Origin: Caldilineaceae bacterium
GTDB taxonomy: Bacteria > Chloroflexota > Anaerolineae > Caldilineales > Caldilineaceae
DNA: 64,000 nt
Assembly: GCA_026708085.1 (NCBI GenBank)
Contig: JAPOVP010000050.1
Location: 38,755-102,754, forward strand
Direction: 5' to 3'
The translations under genes and the position numbers were made by a program. How positions within the stretch are numbered: the first letter of the stretch is position 1; each line of letters starts with the position of its first letter. Of this stretch, positions 46,221-56,295 are shown piece after piece. Under the pieces are notes generated by a model that saw only the letters and a program-made list of their open reading frames with translations, had not been told where the DNA came from and made no database searches.

Positions 46221-46823
46221 ATGTCCAACAACGATGCCCAGTTCGATAAGGAACTCGAAGCCGCCTATGTGGAACTCGACAAGGCCCGGCAGAGACTGGC
46301 CGAATTGCGAAGAAAGCTGCCCCACGAGGCCGTTGACGACTATCAGCTTCAAGGGCCGAACGGCCCTGTCAGCTTGTCGGCCCTTTTCGGTGAAAAAGAA
46401 GACCTCATTCTCGTCCACAACATGGGCTCAGGTTGCTCGTATTGCGCCCTGTGGGCTGACAACTTCAACGGAGTCGCCCACCATCTGCAGGACCGTGCTG
46501 CCTTTGTTCTTGTCTCGCCCGACAGCCCTGCCGACCAGCAGGAATTCGCGCGCGGACGGGGCTGGCGCTTCCCAGTCTATTCTGCTCAAGGGTCTGACTT
46601 TACAGCCGACATGGGGTTTCAGAGCACCGATGGCGGCTTCATGTCCGGCTATCAGCCAGGCGTCTCAGTGTTCCGCAAGAATGGGGATGGTAGCATAACG
46701 CGCGTAGCCAAAGACCACTTTGGTCCCGGCGACTCCTACTGCGGCATTTGGCACTTGTTCGATCTTCTTCCTGACGGCCCAGCCGGCTGGAATCCTCAGT
46801 ACGAATACTCCGAACAGGAATAG
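46221..46823 (+). CDS. DUF899 thioredoxin-like protein
   Basis: A 200-residue thioredoxin-fold protein of the DUF899 family: an N-terminal helix with AAYVELDKARQRLAELR, then LILVHNMGSGCSYCALWAD (a C-x-x-C), VLVSPDSPADQQEF and the C-terminal YCGIWHLFDLLP. The family is widespread in bacteria and its redox partner is unknown. ATG 46221 has AAGGAGG 6 bases upstream, a strong start. It appears to be monocistronic. Confidence 0.86.
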   Translation: MSNNDAQFDKELEAAYVELDKARQRLAELRRKLPHEAVDDYQLQGPNGPVSLSALFGEKEDLILVHNMGSGCSYCALWADNFNGVAHHLQDRAAFVLVSPDSPADQQEFARGRGWRFPVYSAQGSDFTADMGFQSTDGGFMSGYQPGVSVFRKNGDGSITRVAKDHFGPGDSYCGIWHLFDLLPDGPAGWNPQYEYSEQE

Positions 46824-46841
46824 CCATCGCCCGAGAAGGTA

Positions 46842-46871
46842 GAAGCCGCGTTAACCTCCATACGCGGCTTC
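46842..46871 (+). terminator. terminator-like hairpin after the DUF899 gene
   Basis: GAAGCCGCG pairs perfectly with CGCGGCTTC around a 12-base loop, 18 bases after the stop codon. There is no T tract after it, so it may be Rho-assisted or only an RNA end-stabilising hairpin. Confidence 0.5.
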
Positions 46872-47186
46872 CTTCCCGCGCTACTCGGGAAGTTGACCTG
46901 AATCCCGATAGTCCCCGTCAGACACGATGACATTCAGTAAGAGAATAGATACTTAGCGACGCGAAGATTGTAGCAGGCGGCGAACGCTGACAAGTCCTCA
47001 TCGTCGCGCAAACTCTCAGTTGGTTCAGTGCAGAGATTCTCCTCTTCGAAGGTTTCTGATGAAGTCCTCGCAGAGATATGGCGCTTACGGAGCCTGAATT
47101 CTCATGCCTTTGCCGCCACAAGTCGATCTTGAAGCCCAGGCCGCCTGTTCAAGAATTGTGCACTCCTGGCATGCTTTTTTCGCTGT

Positions 47187-47216
47187 TTGCACATAAAGAC
47201 CTGATTTGGGCATAAT
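47187..47216 (+). promoter_or_regulatory. candidate promoter of the ATP-grasp operon
   Basis: TTGCAC (47187-47192) and CATAAT (47211-47216) are 18 bases apart. The leader to the GTG start would be about 260 bases. Confidence 0.4.
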
Positions 47217-47484
47217 AGGCGAATTCCCTTGAATTGGCCTATTTGTGGCAAATTTCACCATCACCTATTGCGGCAAAAATGCTGAATTGTTTGTTGGAGG
47301 AAGCCTGTTTAGTCTATGTCGGGAAAAAGTTGGAAAGGGTTTCACATCGAGACCTGGAGACGTCGCTGAGAGCCTGATGAAAGCAAGTACCCTGATGGCC
47401 AAAAGCAGTCCAGACAGGCAGGACCTTTGAACAGTTCTCAACTTTACCAGCCCGAATGCGCTGTCTTGAATCACACCAACGGCG

Positions 47485-48978
47485 GTGAAGAGCGTGCCAA
47501 CACAAGACGAGAGTGTAAACGAAAGTGCCATCAGCCTGTTCAGCAGCTACGCTTTGGACGGGTCCATTTTCGACGAGATGTTCCAGGAGAATGGGCGGCC
47601 GAGGCTATCGTACGAAAAGCTGCTACAGAGCATTCTTGAACTGCAGGCCAGCGAACTGACCCAGCGCCAGCAGGCCGCCGATCTCACGTTCCTGAACCGA
47701 GGCATTACTTTCACCGTCTACGGTGAAGACTCCACCATCGAGCGCATTTTTCCCTACGATATTCTTCCCCGAATAATCAGCGATCAGGAGTGGAAAACAA
47801 TCGAACGCGGCTTAAGCCAGCGTATTCACGCCATCAACCTTTTCTTGCGCGACGCCTATCACGAAGGTCGCATTTTACAGGAAGGGAAGATCCCTTTCGA
47901 CCTGATTTACAGTTGCGCAAACTATCAGCGAGAAATGCGCGGCGTCAAAGTCGCCAATGATGTCTACACCTCTATAGTGGGCACCGACCTTGTTCGCCTT
48001 CCCAGCGGCGAATTCGCGGTGCTGGAAGACAATCTTCGCGTCCCCAGCGGTGTCTCCTACATGCTGGCCAATCGTGAAGTCATGACTCAGGTTTTCCCTG
48101 GCATGTTCGGCGGGTACGGAATCAAACCAATTGGCCACTACGGCCAGGCCTTGCTGGAGCAGTTACAAACGCTTACACCCAAAGGGCGCGACGCGACGAT
48201 TGTTCTGCTGACACCAGGGATCTTCAATTCCGCCTACTTTGAACATACTTTTCTTGCCCGGGTCATGGGAATCGAACTCGTGGAGGGGGCCGATCTGCTC
48301 ATCCATGACGGCTTCGTGTACATGCGAACGACCAGCGGGTTGCAGCGTGTGGACGTAATTTACCGCCGCATCGACGACGAGTTCATCGATCCGCTTCATT
48401 TCGAGCCTGACTCTGTCCTGGGTGTTCCCGGCCTTTTCAATGCCTACCGCGCAGGAAACATTACATTAGCCAACGCAATCGGCACGGGGATTGCGGATGA
48501 TAAGGCTGTCTATGCCTTCGTGCCTGAGATGATCCGCTATTATCTGGGCGAAGAGCCAATCCTTCAGAACATCGAGACCTATCTTTGCATGAAAGACGAC
48601 GAGCGAGCCTATGTTCTCGAAAACCTCGATAAGCTGGTCGTTAAGGCCGTTGGCGAGTCAGGCGGGTACGGCATGCTAATTGGCCCCCACAGTACAGCCA
48701 AAGAACGCGAAAGCTTTCGCCAGCAGATTCTGGAGAATCCCCGCAACTACATTGCTCAGCCAACATTGAGCCTGTCCCGCGCCCCGTGTTACATAGATGG
48801 CAACGTTGTCTCACGCCACGTTGACCTGCGGCCGTTCATTCTCTACGGGGGTGAGCAGGAAAACACGGTTATCGTTCCAGGTGGACTAACGCGCGTGGCC
48901 TTGCGCGATGGATCGCTTGTCGTAAACTCATCCCAGGGCGGCGGCAGCAAGGACACGTGGGTCTTGCAGGAGTACTGA
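47485..48978 (+). CDS. circularly permuted ATP-grasp family protein (COG2308)
   Basis: A 497-residue enzyme of the circularly permuted type 2 ATP-grasp group. The segments [56 protein letters not shown] (ATP-binding strand) and the C-terminal [20 protein letters not shown] are typical. These proteins are predicted ligases that form amide bonds; no substrate is established. Start GTG 47485; GTG 47494 is an alternative, and neither has a strong ribosome-binding site. It is followed at 22 bases by the alpha-E gene and then a transglutaminase, the standard trio. Confidence 0.93.
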   Translation: MKSVPTQDESVNESAISLFSSYALDGSIFDEMFQENGRPRLSYEKLLQSILELQASELTQRQQAADLTFLNRGITFTVYGEDSTIERIFPYDILPRIISDQEWKTIERGLSQRIHAINLFLRDAYHEGRILQEGKIPFDLIYSCANYQREMRGVKVANDVYTSIVGTDLVRLPSGEFAVLEDNLRVPSGVSYMLANREVMTQVFPGMFGGYGIKPIGHYGQALLEQLQTLTPKGRDATIVLLTPGIFNSAYFEHTFLARVMGIELVEGADLLIHDGFVYMRTTSGLQRVDVIYRRIDDEFIDPLHFEPDSVLGVPGLFNAYRAGNITLANAIGTGIADDKAVYAFVPEMIRYYLGEEPILQNIETYLCMKDDERAYVLENLDKLVVKAVGESGGYGMLIGPHSTAKERESFRQQILENPRNYIAQPTLSLSRAPCYIDGNVVSRHVDLRPFILYGGEQENTVIVPGGLTRVALRDGSLVVNSSQGGGSKDTWVLQEY

Positions 48979-49000
48979 CTCCAATATAGGAAGTGCGCAA

Positions 49001-49978
49001 ATGCTTTCCAGATCTGCAGACAGTATGTACTGGATAGGCCGGTACATGGAACGGGCGGAAAACACTATCCGCCTGCTTAGGGTCCGCCTGAACTTTATGG
49101 TCGGACAGGCGGCGCAACATGGCAACGACCGCGGCTGGCAGCAGTTCTTCTCAGCGCTTCGCCAGCCCCCTCCCGTAATGAAGAATGGCGTGGTGGACAG
49201 CGAGGCGGCTCTGAGAATGGCCCACGATCTCACTTTTGACGCCGCTAACCAGACTTCGATATCGGGCTGTATCAACCTGGCCAGGTCCAATGCGCGAACG
49301 GTGCGTTCCCAGCTCAGCAGCCAGCTTTGGGAACACATGAACCGGCTCTATTTGCGGCTGCACGCCTGGCAGGGACACCAGAACTGGCACGATGAACGCG
49401 ACAACTTTTTCAGGGAGCTGGAAAGCAGCGTCTCCCTATTCCAGGGACTGGCACTCTCATCGCTTTTGCATGATGAAGGTTGGCTATTCATCCAGATCGG
49501 GGGACACTTGGAACGAGTTTTCTCCGTCTGCTATCTCTTGCAGGCGCACTTCCATTACTTTGGCGTACATGGGGGAGAGGAATTGGAGACAGTCGATCCT
49601 CTCAATGGGATCGGCATTCTTCGTGCCAGCAACTCCTTCGAATCATACTGCAGGGTATACGACCCAAGGCCCGAAACACGCCAAGTAACTTCGTTCCTTT
49701 TGCTCAATCCATACCTCCCAAACTCGGTCCGATTTAATGTCGACCAGATGGCCGTCCTTTTGAGGCAGGTGGCTGGTGCAACTGAAACTCGTCGCGGGGG
49801 TGACCTGAATCGAATTTCAGGCAAGCTAAAGGCCAATCTGGAGTACAGTCAGATTGAAGATGTAGCTAGAATCGGAGCGCACTCCTTTATTTCTGACATC
49901 ATGGACAGTTGTAATCAGATCCACGATGCTCTCTACGACGCTTATTTCAACTACACTATCGAAGAGGAGTTTTCTTAA
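49001..49978 (+). CDS. alpha-E domain protein (COG2307)
   Basis: A 325-residue helical protein that always accompanies the ATP-grasp protein above. MLSRSADSMYWIGRYMERAENTIRLL is the signature start, and many charged E/R pairs line the helices. Its role is unknown; a scaffold or substrate-binding part in the predicted ligase system has been proposed. ATG 49001. Confidence 0.93.
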   Translation: MLSRSADSMYWIGRYMERAENTIRLLRVRLNFMVGQAAQHGNDRGWQQFFSALRQPPPVMKNGVVDSEAALRMAHDLTFDAANQTSISGCINLARSNARTVRSQLSSQLWEHMNRLYLRLHAWQGHQNWHDERDNFFRELESSVSLFQGLALSSLLHDEGWLFIQIGGHLERVFSVCYLLQAHFHYFGVHGGEELETVDPLNGIGILRASNSFESYCRVYDPRPETRQVTSFLLLNPYLPNSVRFNVDQMAVLLRQVAGATETRRGGDLNRISGKLKANLEYSQIEDVARIGAHSFISDIMDSCNQIHDALYDAYFNYTIEEEFS

Positions 49979-50000
49979 CGGTCCACCCGCGAATCTGCAA

Positions 50001-50972
50001 ATGAAATACTATACAATTCACCACCACACACGGTATCGCTACGAGTCCGACGTCAGCGAAAGCACCATGGAGGTGCGAATGCAGCCTCGCACCGACCGCC
50101 AGCAACGATGTCTGAACTTCCGGTTGGAAGTGTGGCCACATGCGCAGGTGCTGGCGACGAGCGATTGCATGCAGAATGCAATTCACTATTTTGACATCCC
50201 CAGGAGTCACTCCGAGTTAATCTTGCGCGCCCAGACGCTGGTCATGGTTCAGGAGTCCGAGCCTTTGCCGGAGAGCCTAGACGATTCTGAGTGGAAGGAG
50301 TTGGAAGAGATCGCAGGGAACGGCCAGCACTGGGACTGGCTTATGCCTAGTATCTTTGCGCGCCCGACCTCGAGGCTGTCAGACTTCGCGGAGGAGATCG
50401 GTTTCGGTCAGGATCGGGATCCTCTGACTGCTATTGCAAATTTGAATGAAAGGATTCACAACGCGATAGAGTATACGCCGATGAGTACGGCCGTAGATTC
50501 ACCTATCGACACAGCTCTGGAAAAGCGTCGTGGGGTCTGCCAGGACTATAGTCACATCATGATCGCCCTGCTGCGAAAGGCAACTATTCCTTCACGCTAT
50601 ATCAGCGGCTACGTGTTCCTGGATCCCAAGAGAAAGAAGGAAAAGGACATTTCAGGTGCGTCACACGCCTGGGTGGAGGCATTCCTTCCCGCGACCGGTT
50701 GGATAGGATTTGACCCAACCAACAATACATTCGTCAGCGACAAACACATCCGCATCGCTGTTGGCCGGGACTATGCAGATGTGCCGCCGACAAGGGGGAC
50801 TTACAAGGGAAATGCCCGGAGCGAACTAACCGTGGGCGTTCACATTTCTGAAACAGAGGATGAGGATATCCCTCACGATCTGCTCGACAACGGCCACATC
50901 ACGACCAGAGAGCTAGTCGAAGCAGAAAGCAGTACGCGATTGCGCCTCGAGCAGGAACAACAGCAGCAGTAG
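50001..50972 (+). CDS. transglutaminase-like protein of the ATP-grasp system
   Basis: A 323-residue protein with a beta N-domain (YYTIHHHTRYRYESDVSES) and a papain-like transglutaminase core: Cys 180 in RRGVCQDYSH, His 222 in ASHAWVEAF and Asp 238 in GFDPTNN. The catalytic triad is complete. It has no signal peptide. The partners suggest it cuts or removes the bond the ATP-grasp protein makes, or acts on a peptide; this is inference. ATG 50001 follows the alpha-E stop by 22 bases. A convergent terminator follows. Confidence 0.92.
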   Translation: MKYYTIHHHTRYRYESDVSESTMEVRMQPRTDRQQRCLNFRLEVWPHAQVLATSDCMQNAIHYFDIPRSHSELILRAQTLVMVQESEPLPESLDDSEWKELEEIAGNGQHWDWLMPSIFARPTSRLSDFAEEIGFGQDRDPLTAIANLNERIHNAIEYTPMSTAVDSPIDTALEKRRGVCQDYSHIMIALLRKATIPSRYISGYVFLDPKRKKEKDISGASHAWVEAFLPATGWIGFDPTNNTFVSDKHIRIAVGRDYADVPPTRGTYKGNARSELTVGVHISETEDEDIPHDLLDNGHITTRELVEAESSTRLRLEQEQQQQ

Positions 50973-50995
50973 TATTCGAATCGCAAACGTAGAGA

Positions 50996-51028
50996 AGGGC
51001 CGGCTCAGTACGCTGAAGAGCCGACCCT
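50996..51028. terminator. bidirectional terminator hairpin
   Basis: AGGGCCGGCTC (50996-51006) pairs with GAGCCGACCCT (51018-51028) with one mismatch around an 11-base loop, between the convergent transglutaminase and NIPSNAP genes. Confidence 0.6.
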
Positions 51029-51087
51029 GCCTGGCTGGAGCTTTCTATTCGTTTGAAACCGGCTGACAAATTTGCCAGCTGTCGACC

Positions 51088-51408
51088 CTATTGGATTACT
51101 GATTTCGGAGTTGGGATGAGACGCTGAACCTTTATCGTTTCGCGATTGAGCATTTCCGAAATGTTTGGTGCAATTTCGTTCACCCAGCCGTCAGACTGGT
51201 ATACCGCCTCGTAGAGTGCTTCCCTGTCCGCTTCATCGTTAAAGCGACGCAACCAAACGTAGCAATTCTCGTCTTCCTCATCAATGAACGACCCGGCAAC
51301 GACCATTCCTTTGGACACTTGAAATGGAATGATCACATTCTCCATGTAGTCGACCCAAGCGTCGCGCTTCCCCGGGTGACATTCGTAGATCCTGTACTCA
51401 TACAACAT
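51088..51408 (-). CDS. NIPSNAP family protein
   Basis: A 106-residue ferredoxin-like dimeric alpha/beta barrel protein of the NIPSNAP family (YEYRIYECHPGKRDAWVDYM; CYVWLRRFNDEADREALYEAVY). Members often sit next to metabolic genes, and none has a clear biochemical role. ATG 51408 follows the GH4 gene by 35 bases, so the two are likely co-transcribed. Confidence 0.85.
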   Translation of the reverse strand: MLYEYRIYECHPGKRDAWVDYMENVIIPFQVSKGMVVAGSFIDEEDENCYVWLRRFNDEADREALYEAVYQSDGWVNEIAPNISEMLNRETIKVQRLIPTPKSVIQ

Positions 51409-51443
51409 TGACCCTTCTCCTCATTGCTTGGATTCCGGCTCTC

Positions 51444-52844
51444 TCAGTCGGCCGCAACTTGCTCCAGTTGTGACCCTGTCAGTAGCCGCATCGGTCTGTC
51501 CCCTTCGACTTCATAGCGGTCAAATGTTGGAAGATGCTCCACATTTGCCGCAAACATCTCATTCACCAACTCTCTGATTTCGGCCATCGACAACACTGCA
51601 GTGGTCAAAGGATCGTGCAGAATTGCCTGAAAAATCTTGCGGGGGTCGCCCTCAGTAATGCCTTCCACTGCCAGTTCCTCAATCTGGGCACTCAGGCCTG
51701 TCAGCATGGCTACGGACGCCGGTAGCGGCCCAACCTGCACGCTATCCAGTCCCTTTTTGCTTGCCCAAACCGGAATCTCGACGCAAGCTTCCACCGGCAA
51801 ATTGTCCACCAAAGGCGTAGCCCCCTCTCCATTGGGCATATTGCCGTTGAACTGGAATGGCTCCCCTCCTTCAAGCGCGTTGATGATATAGGCTGCGTAC
51901 TCATATCCACGCGTGAGATTCAGCGGAGCCGTGTCGTCAAGCCAGGCGCGAATCTGCTCTTCCCAGTCATCTTCCCGGGCCGAATAGTGTCTGAGAACGT
52001 AGGCGTATTCGCCTGGATTCCAGCCTGTGCCGTGCGTGCAATACTTTTCGATCAGATCCGGGCGCTTGCGGAACCAGGGGTTGTACTCGGAGTGATGGCC
52101 GCTGGACTCGGTCGGGTAGTAATCAAGGTGCAGGAACATCTCGTTGCGCACCTGCTCTTCGTTGTATACTTCGGGTCTCTCTGTAATGGCTTTGCGGATT
52201 AAAGGATATGCGTCCTCGCCGTTCCACTCATATTTCAGATACCAGGCCATGTGGTTGATGCCGGCACAGGTGTAAGTGATTTCGTTGGGCGGTGCTCCAA
52301 TCCAGCGGGCAAGCATGGTTGCCGTTCCTTGCACACTGTGGCAAAGACCCGTGGCGACGATGCTGGTCTCCTTCTGAATTGCCCGGCAGTTGATTACCAT
52401 TGGATTGGTGTAGTTGAGCATCACCGCATCGGGGCAGAGACGCTCCATATCACGGGCTATGTCGACCATTACAGGCGTGGTGCGCATGGCCCGGAATATG
52501 CCGGAAGGGCCGCGGGTATCGCCGATGTTTGTGTCGATTCCGTACTGCTTAGGGATCTCGATGTCTGTGCGCCAGACATTGGTCTGACCGACAAGGATGG
52601 TTACGATTACATAGTCGGCGCCCTCCAAGGCCTCTTCCCTGCTGAGCGTAGTCTCGACCGCGGCAGGATATTTCCCCTCGCGAACGATGCGGCGCACGGC
52701 CTGCTCGATATAGCCAAGCTTCCGGGGATCGATATCCATCAGACAGATGGTGGCGTCCTCAAGAAGCGGAAACGTAAGCACATCCTTGACAAGCTTCCGC
52801 GTAAAGCCGAAGCTGCCAGCACCTATGAACGTGACCTTTGTCAA
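51444..52844 (-). CDS. family 4 glycosidase (alpha-glucosidase/galactosidase type)
   Basis: A 466-residue NAD- and Mn-dependent glycosidase. [12 protein letters not shown] is the NAD loop, LNYTNPM and the metal pair Cys-His in [11 protein letters not shown] follow, and GINHMAWY matches alpha-galactosidase-like members. GH4 uses a redox mechanism, so both alpha and beta linkages are possible; the sugar is not determined. The start is a rare TTG (52844) fixed by AGGAGG 7 bases upstream; the ATG 42 bases earlier lies before the ribosome-binding site and is unlikely. It follows the ABC transporter genes. Confidence 0.9.
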   Translation of the reverse strand: MTKVTFIGAGSFGFTRKLVKDVLTFPLLEDATICLMDIDPRKLGYIEQAVRRIVREGKYPAAVETTLSREEALEGADYVIVTILVGQTNVWRTDIEIPKQYGIDTNIGDTRGPSGIFRAMRTTPVMVDIARDMERLCPDAVMLNYTNPMVINCRAIQKETSIVATGLCHSVQGTATMLARWIGAPPNEITYTCAGINHMAWYLKYEWNGEDAYPLIRKAITERPEVYNEEQVRNEMFLHLDYYPTESSGHHSEYNPWFRKRPDLIEKYCTHGTGWNPGEYAYVLRHYSAREDDWEEQIRAWLDDTAPLNLTRGYEYAAYIINALEGGEPFQFNGNMPNGEGATPLVDNLPVEACVEIPVWASKKGLDSVQVGPLPASVAMLTGLSAQIEELAVEGITEGDPRKIFQAILHDPLTTAVLSMAEIRELVNEMFAANVEHLPTFDRYEVEGDRPMRLLTGSQLEQVAAD

Positions 52845-53016
52845 TTGATATCCTCCTCTTGAGAGCTGTTCAGTTGTAAGCAGCACGCCCGACCAAGGGG
52901 CGCGTTAAGGCGGCGGTTTGCGCTTGAAAGCAGGACGCTGTCGGCCTGCCATTCGGTCAGCTCGAATTATCACAGGATCATAGCACTGCGGCCATAAAAC
53001 ACCAACGTCTAGGCTC

Positions 53017-53379
53017 TCATACCCGCAGAATTCGGCCAAAAAACGGTACGGGCGAACGACGTGCGCGCAGAGCGTTGACTATCCCCACAATCCACGCCAC
53101 CACCGTTGCCAGGTAGACGGCGACAACGAGAGCAAAAACATAGGCTGCGACAACGCCCCCAAATGGCACGAGGGAAATGATCCATGAGAAGAGGATCCAA
53201 ACGGCAGGAGCCAGGATCAGTGCCGCTACAATCGACAGGGACTGTATAGCGTGATATCGCGAAAAGGCGTCGTCTTTGCGTAGTAGCAGAATGTAGGCAG
53301 GGCCCAGCACAGGCAGCAGATAAGCCAGCAGGGCGGCATCGACGTTTAGCCCGCGTCTTTGGGTTTCGCTCTCGGTCAT
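53017..53379 (-). CDS. DUF4870-type small membrane protein
   Basis: A 120-residue protein with three to four membrane helices ([60 protein letters not shown]). The order, with a short charged loop and RYHAIQSL, matches DUF4870 (Tic20-like). Function is unknown. Its ATG overlaps the OppF-like stop by 4 bases (ATGA), so it is translationally coupled to the transporter. Confidence 0.8.
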   Translation of the reverse strand: MTESETQRRGLNVDAALLAYLLPVLGPAYILLLRKDDAFSRYHAIQSLSIVAALILAPAVWILFSWIISLVPFGGVVAAYVFALVVAVYLATVVAWIVGIVNALRARRSPVPFFGRILRV

Positions 53380-54392
53380 TCCCCTTCTCCGATCCCCTGT
53401 AGGGTCAGCTCGCGGGCGAAATGACAGCTGGCGAAGTGGCCCGGTTCAATCTCCTCCAGGTGCGGCTCCTCTTGCGTACACTGTTCCTGCGCGTAAAGGC
53501 AACGGGGATGGAATACGCATCCTGACGGCGGATTGGCAGGACTGGGTATATCGCCCTCAAGGATGATCCGATTCAGCTTAATCTCAGGATCTGCGGGGGG
53601 AATAGCCGAAACCAGTGCCTCAGTATAGGGGTGAAGCGGCCGTCTGAGGAGCCGCTGCGAATCGGCAATCTCCACCAGCCGACCGACGTACATGACGGCA
53701 ATCCGGTCACACATGTGTTCAACCACAGAGAGGTCATGGGCGATGAACAGGTAGGTCAGCCCCAACTCATCTTTCAACTCCTGGAGGAGATTCAGCACCT
53801 GGGCCTGTATCGATACATCCAGAGCCGAGACCGGTTCGTCGGCGATGATCAGCCGCGGCCTGAGTGCCAAAGTCCGTGCCAGGCCAATTCGCTGCCGCTG
53901 GCCTCCGGAGAACTCGTGGGGATATCGACGCATGTAGTTCGGGTCCAGCCCGACCGCGGTCATCAGTTCAGAAACGCGGCTCTCAAGCGCGCGTCCGGAC
54001 GCCTCTTTGTGAATAATGAGTGGTTCACCAATGAGATCTTTCACCGTCAGTCGCGGATTCAGCGAGCTGAACGGATCCTGGAAGATCATACGCATTTCTT
54101 TGCGCAGCGGCTTCATTTCCGCCTGCTCGATGTTTGCGATATCGATGCGCTCGCCTTCGGCCGAGGTGTACCAGATTTCGCCAGCAGTCGGATCGTAAAG
54201 CCTGAGCACGCTGCGCCCGACTGTGGTTTTGCCGGAGCCGCTTTCTCCGACGAGCCCCAACGCTTCGTTGCGGTTTATCGCAAAGCTGACGCCGTCAACG
54301 GCCTTGACATGCCCGACGATTCGTTGCAAGAACCCCTTACGAATTGGAAACCATTGTTTCAGACCGTAAACTTCAAGCAGAGTTTCTTCCAT
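53376..54392 (-). CDS. oligopeptide-type ABC transporter ATP-binding protein (OppF-like)
   Basis: A 338-residue ATPase: Walker [11 protein letters not shown]-loop [11 protein letters not shown], signature [13 protein letters not shown], Walker [13 protein letters not shown] and the C-terminal oligo_HPY region with four cysteines ([14 protein letters not shown], later C). This matches DppF/OppF. It powers the permeases upstream. ATG 54392 is 14 bases after the cytochrome gene. Confidence 0.93.
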   Translation of the reverse strand: MEETLLEVYGLKQWFPIRKGFLQRIVGHVKAVDGVSFAINRNEALGLVGESGSGKTTVGRSVLRLYDPTAGEIWYTSAEGERIDIANIEQAEMKPLRKEMRMIFQDPFSSLNPRLTVKDLIGEPLIIHKEASGRALESRVSELMTAVGLDPNYMRRYPHEFSGGQRQRIGLARTLALRPRLIIADEPVSALDVSIQAQVLNLLQELKDELGLTYLFIAHDLSVVEHMCDRIAVMYVGRLVEIADSQRLLRRPLHPYTEALVSAIPPADPEIKLNRIILEGDIPSPANPPSGCVFHPRCLYAQEQCTQEEPHLEEIEPGHFASCHFARELTLQGIGEGE

Positions 54393-54406
54393 TTGTCCTC
54401 AGTGCT

Positions 54407-56275
54407 CTAGCGTTCGTCGTCGGGCACAACGGCAACCTGAAAATCCTCCGATGCCAGGAGGATATCAGGATCGGTCCAGCCCTTCCACTCCTGCAACTGC
54501 TGAAATGCCCTGCGATAGATGAGCCGCACTTCAATGTCGATCCTATCTGCGCCCGCGGAGCCGTCACCCTCTGTCATGGCAAAGCGGAAACTGCCCTTTC
54601 TCGAAGACAGCGCCGGAATGCGAGTGTCTTCCACTAACTCAACCATGCGCCAGTGTGAAAAAGTAGGTTCCTCGCCAGTCAATGTATCGCGAAGGATCCT
54701 GGCATACGCCTGGCCGGCAAGTCCTGCCAAGTCGCCCGCCCAGTCCGGCAGCATTTCACCTTCTGCCAAGGCCAGCTCGCTCCCGCCGCCGTCAGCGGCC
54801 CGCACCACCAGGAGCACCTGGCGCAGTGGAGACCCTGTGGGATAGTGATGGCCCGCACCTGTATTGCTTACTACAGTGTTTACTACGATCTCGGCGCCTT
54901 CGATCTCGGCCGTTGCCTCTAAAGAGATTGCGCTTCGCAGGAAGAGTTCGTCGTTAGCACCGGGCATCTGATGCAAGTGGATCTGGTCCAACTCCCGGAA
55001 CAGTCCTCCTTTTTCCGGGTAGACGAAATAGCTGCGCTGCGACCGTTCGGCCAGCTTGCCCAGGCCCGCCGGCAACGCGCGACCGCTGGCTTTTTCCAGC
55101 CAGGCAGCCGTCTGGACGAGGCTTTCCATGCTGGAAGTCAGGCGCGGCGCCTCGGGCATATGACAGTTCTGGCAGGTTTGGCCGGTGTCCGGGTCACTGT
55201 AGGGGCTCTCAAGCCACTCCCCATAGGAATTGTAGATTTCGGTCTCGTCATTGACGCCGAAGTGACATGCTGCGCAGAAGGCGCTCTCGCGGTGCAACTG
55301 GTTGAAGCTGTCCTTCGGTCGGGCAACGTCGTCAACCGTCCCCATCAGAAGGTCCTCTCCCGTCTTGGGCCTGTAGAGGGTCAGGGAAAGGATGCCTGGC
55401 ATCAGTGGATCCGGAAGCACCGTGTCGGTATAGAAATTCACGGCGCCGATCTTGTGGCAGAAATCACATGAGATCCCTTCGGCAGCCACACCTACGGCTT
55501 CATTCGGGCTAACACCGTCAGGCAGTTCGTCGCTGGCGTCGCTTGTTTCCTGCATATGGCAACCGTTCCACCCGCAAGTGTTGTCGGCGTCCAGCTTTGA
55601 GGCCATCGGCGTATGGCAGGCGGCGCAGTTTCCGTCCCGTTTGGGGAAGTCCACTTTGAAGCCTGGGCCATAGTACGGGTCGTCCGGGTCGCGGGTGCGG
55701 GGCAGGCCCGTGTCGTAGTTGCTGTTGCGGCTGCGGTTGCCTTCCACGTCTGTTCCGTTGTACATCGTCAAAAAGCGGACGTTGACAGCCGACTGGCTGT
55801 GGGCATCACGCAGCCACTCATCGTAGGATGGGTGGCACTCTCCACAGTTGTTGGATGGCTCCCAGTCGTAGACTGCGTTATCGACGCGGTTGTGGGGATG
55901 CAACTCGATGCCAATGTCGTCGTCTCCGCCGCTGGCCTCGGTCCAACCAAAAATGTACCCCTCTGCCCAGGCCACCAGGGTCACGCTTTCGGCAGTTGGT
56001 ACGCCTTCGATTGTAAACCCGCCGTCCCCTGCCGTATAAGTATGGTTTGCGGTGGTCTGAACTCTGACCAGCGCGCCGGCGACCGGCCCGTCGGTGTCGG
56101 TTACAACGCCGCTGATTGACGCGGTAGCCGGTTGGGGCCAGGCGAATACGGCAACCACCGTGCCGAAGCAAAGCAGGAGGAGCAGAAGCAGGAGGAAAGC
56201 AATTGGGCGGGCCCAGGCCCGAAATACGACTGCAAGAGCGTTGCCAACATACAGAAATGACCTACGCCTTCCCAA
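54407..56275 (-). CDS. multihaem c-type cytochrome with carboxypeptidase-regulatory-like domain
   Basis: A 622-residue exported protein with an N-terminal membrane helix (about 25-46), a carboxypeptidase-regulatory-like beta domain (55-110), then haem-binding motifs: CGECH 144-148, CAACH 217-221, CGWNGCH 234-240 (C-X4-CH), CDFCH 270-274, CAACH 334-338 and CQNCH 368-372, followed by a C-terminal beta region. That is six possible haems, five standard. Such proteins act in extracellular or periplasmic electron transfer. It lies between the OppC-like and OppF-like genes with 20 and 14 base gaps, which is unusual. ATG 56275. Confidence 0.85.
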   Translation of the reverse strand: MGRRRSFLYVGNALAVVFRAWARPIAFLLLLLLLLCFGTVVAVFAWPQPATASISGVVTDTDGPVAGALVRVQTTANHTYTAGDGGFTIEGVPTAESVTLVAWAEGYIFGWTEASGGDDDIGIELHPHNRVDNAVYDWEPSNNCGECHPSYDEWLRDAHSQSAVNVRFLTMYNGTDVEGNRSRNSNYDTGLPRTRDPDDPYYGPGFKVDFPKRDGNCAACHTPMASKLDADNTCGWNGCHMQETSDASDELPDGVSPNEAVGVAAEGISCDFCHKIGAVNFYTDTVLPDPLMPGILSLTLYRPKTGEDLLMGTVDDVARPKDSFNQLHRESAFCAACHFGVNDETEIYNSYGEWLESPYSDPDTGQTCQNCHMPEAPRLTSSMESLVQTAAWLEKASGRALPAGLGKLAERSQRSYFVYPEKGGLFRELDQIHLHQMPGANDELFLRSAISLEATAEIEGAEIVVNTVVSNTGAGHHYPTGSPLRQVLLVVRAADGGGSELALAEGEMLPDWAGDLAGLAGQAYARILRDTLTGEEPTFSHWRMVELVEDTRIPALSSRKGSFRFAMTEGDGSAGADRIDIEVRLIYRRAFQQLQEWKGWTDPDILLASEDFQVAVVPDDER

Positions 56276-56295
56276 CTTTGCTCTCCATCTCCGGC

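Larger units (their letters stand above)
46824..47484. other. 660-bp intergenic stretch with terminator and promoter candidates
   Basis: It holds a hairpin just after the DUF899 gene and a promoter-like pair at 47187-47216. I see nothing else that is supported; the short open frames have no domain signature. Confidence 0.55.

Noticed and set aside
47245..47430. Short open frame of 61 codons ahead of the ATP-grasp gene
   Set aside because: No ATG (GTG start), no ribosome-binding site and no family; it lies between promoter candidate and gene and may only be leader.
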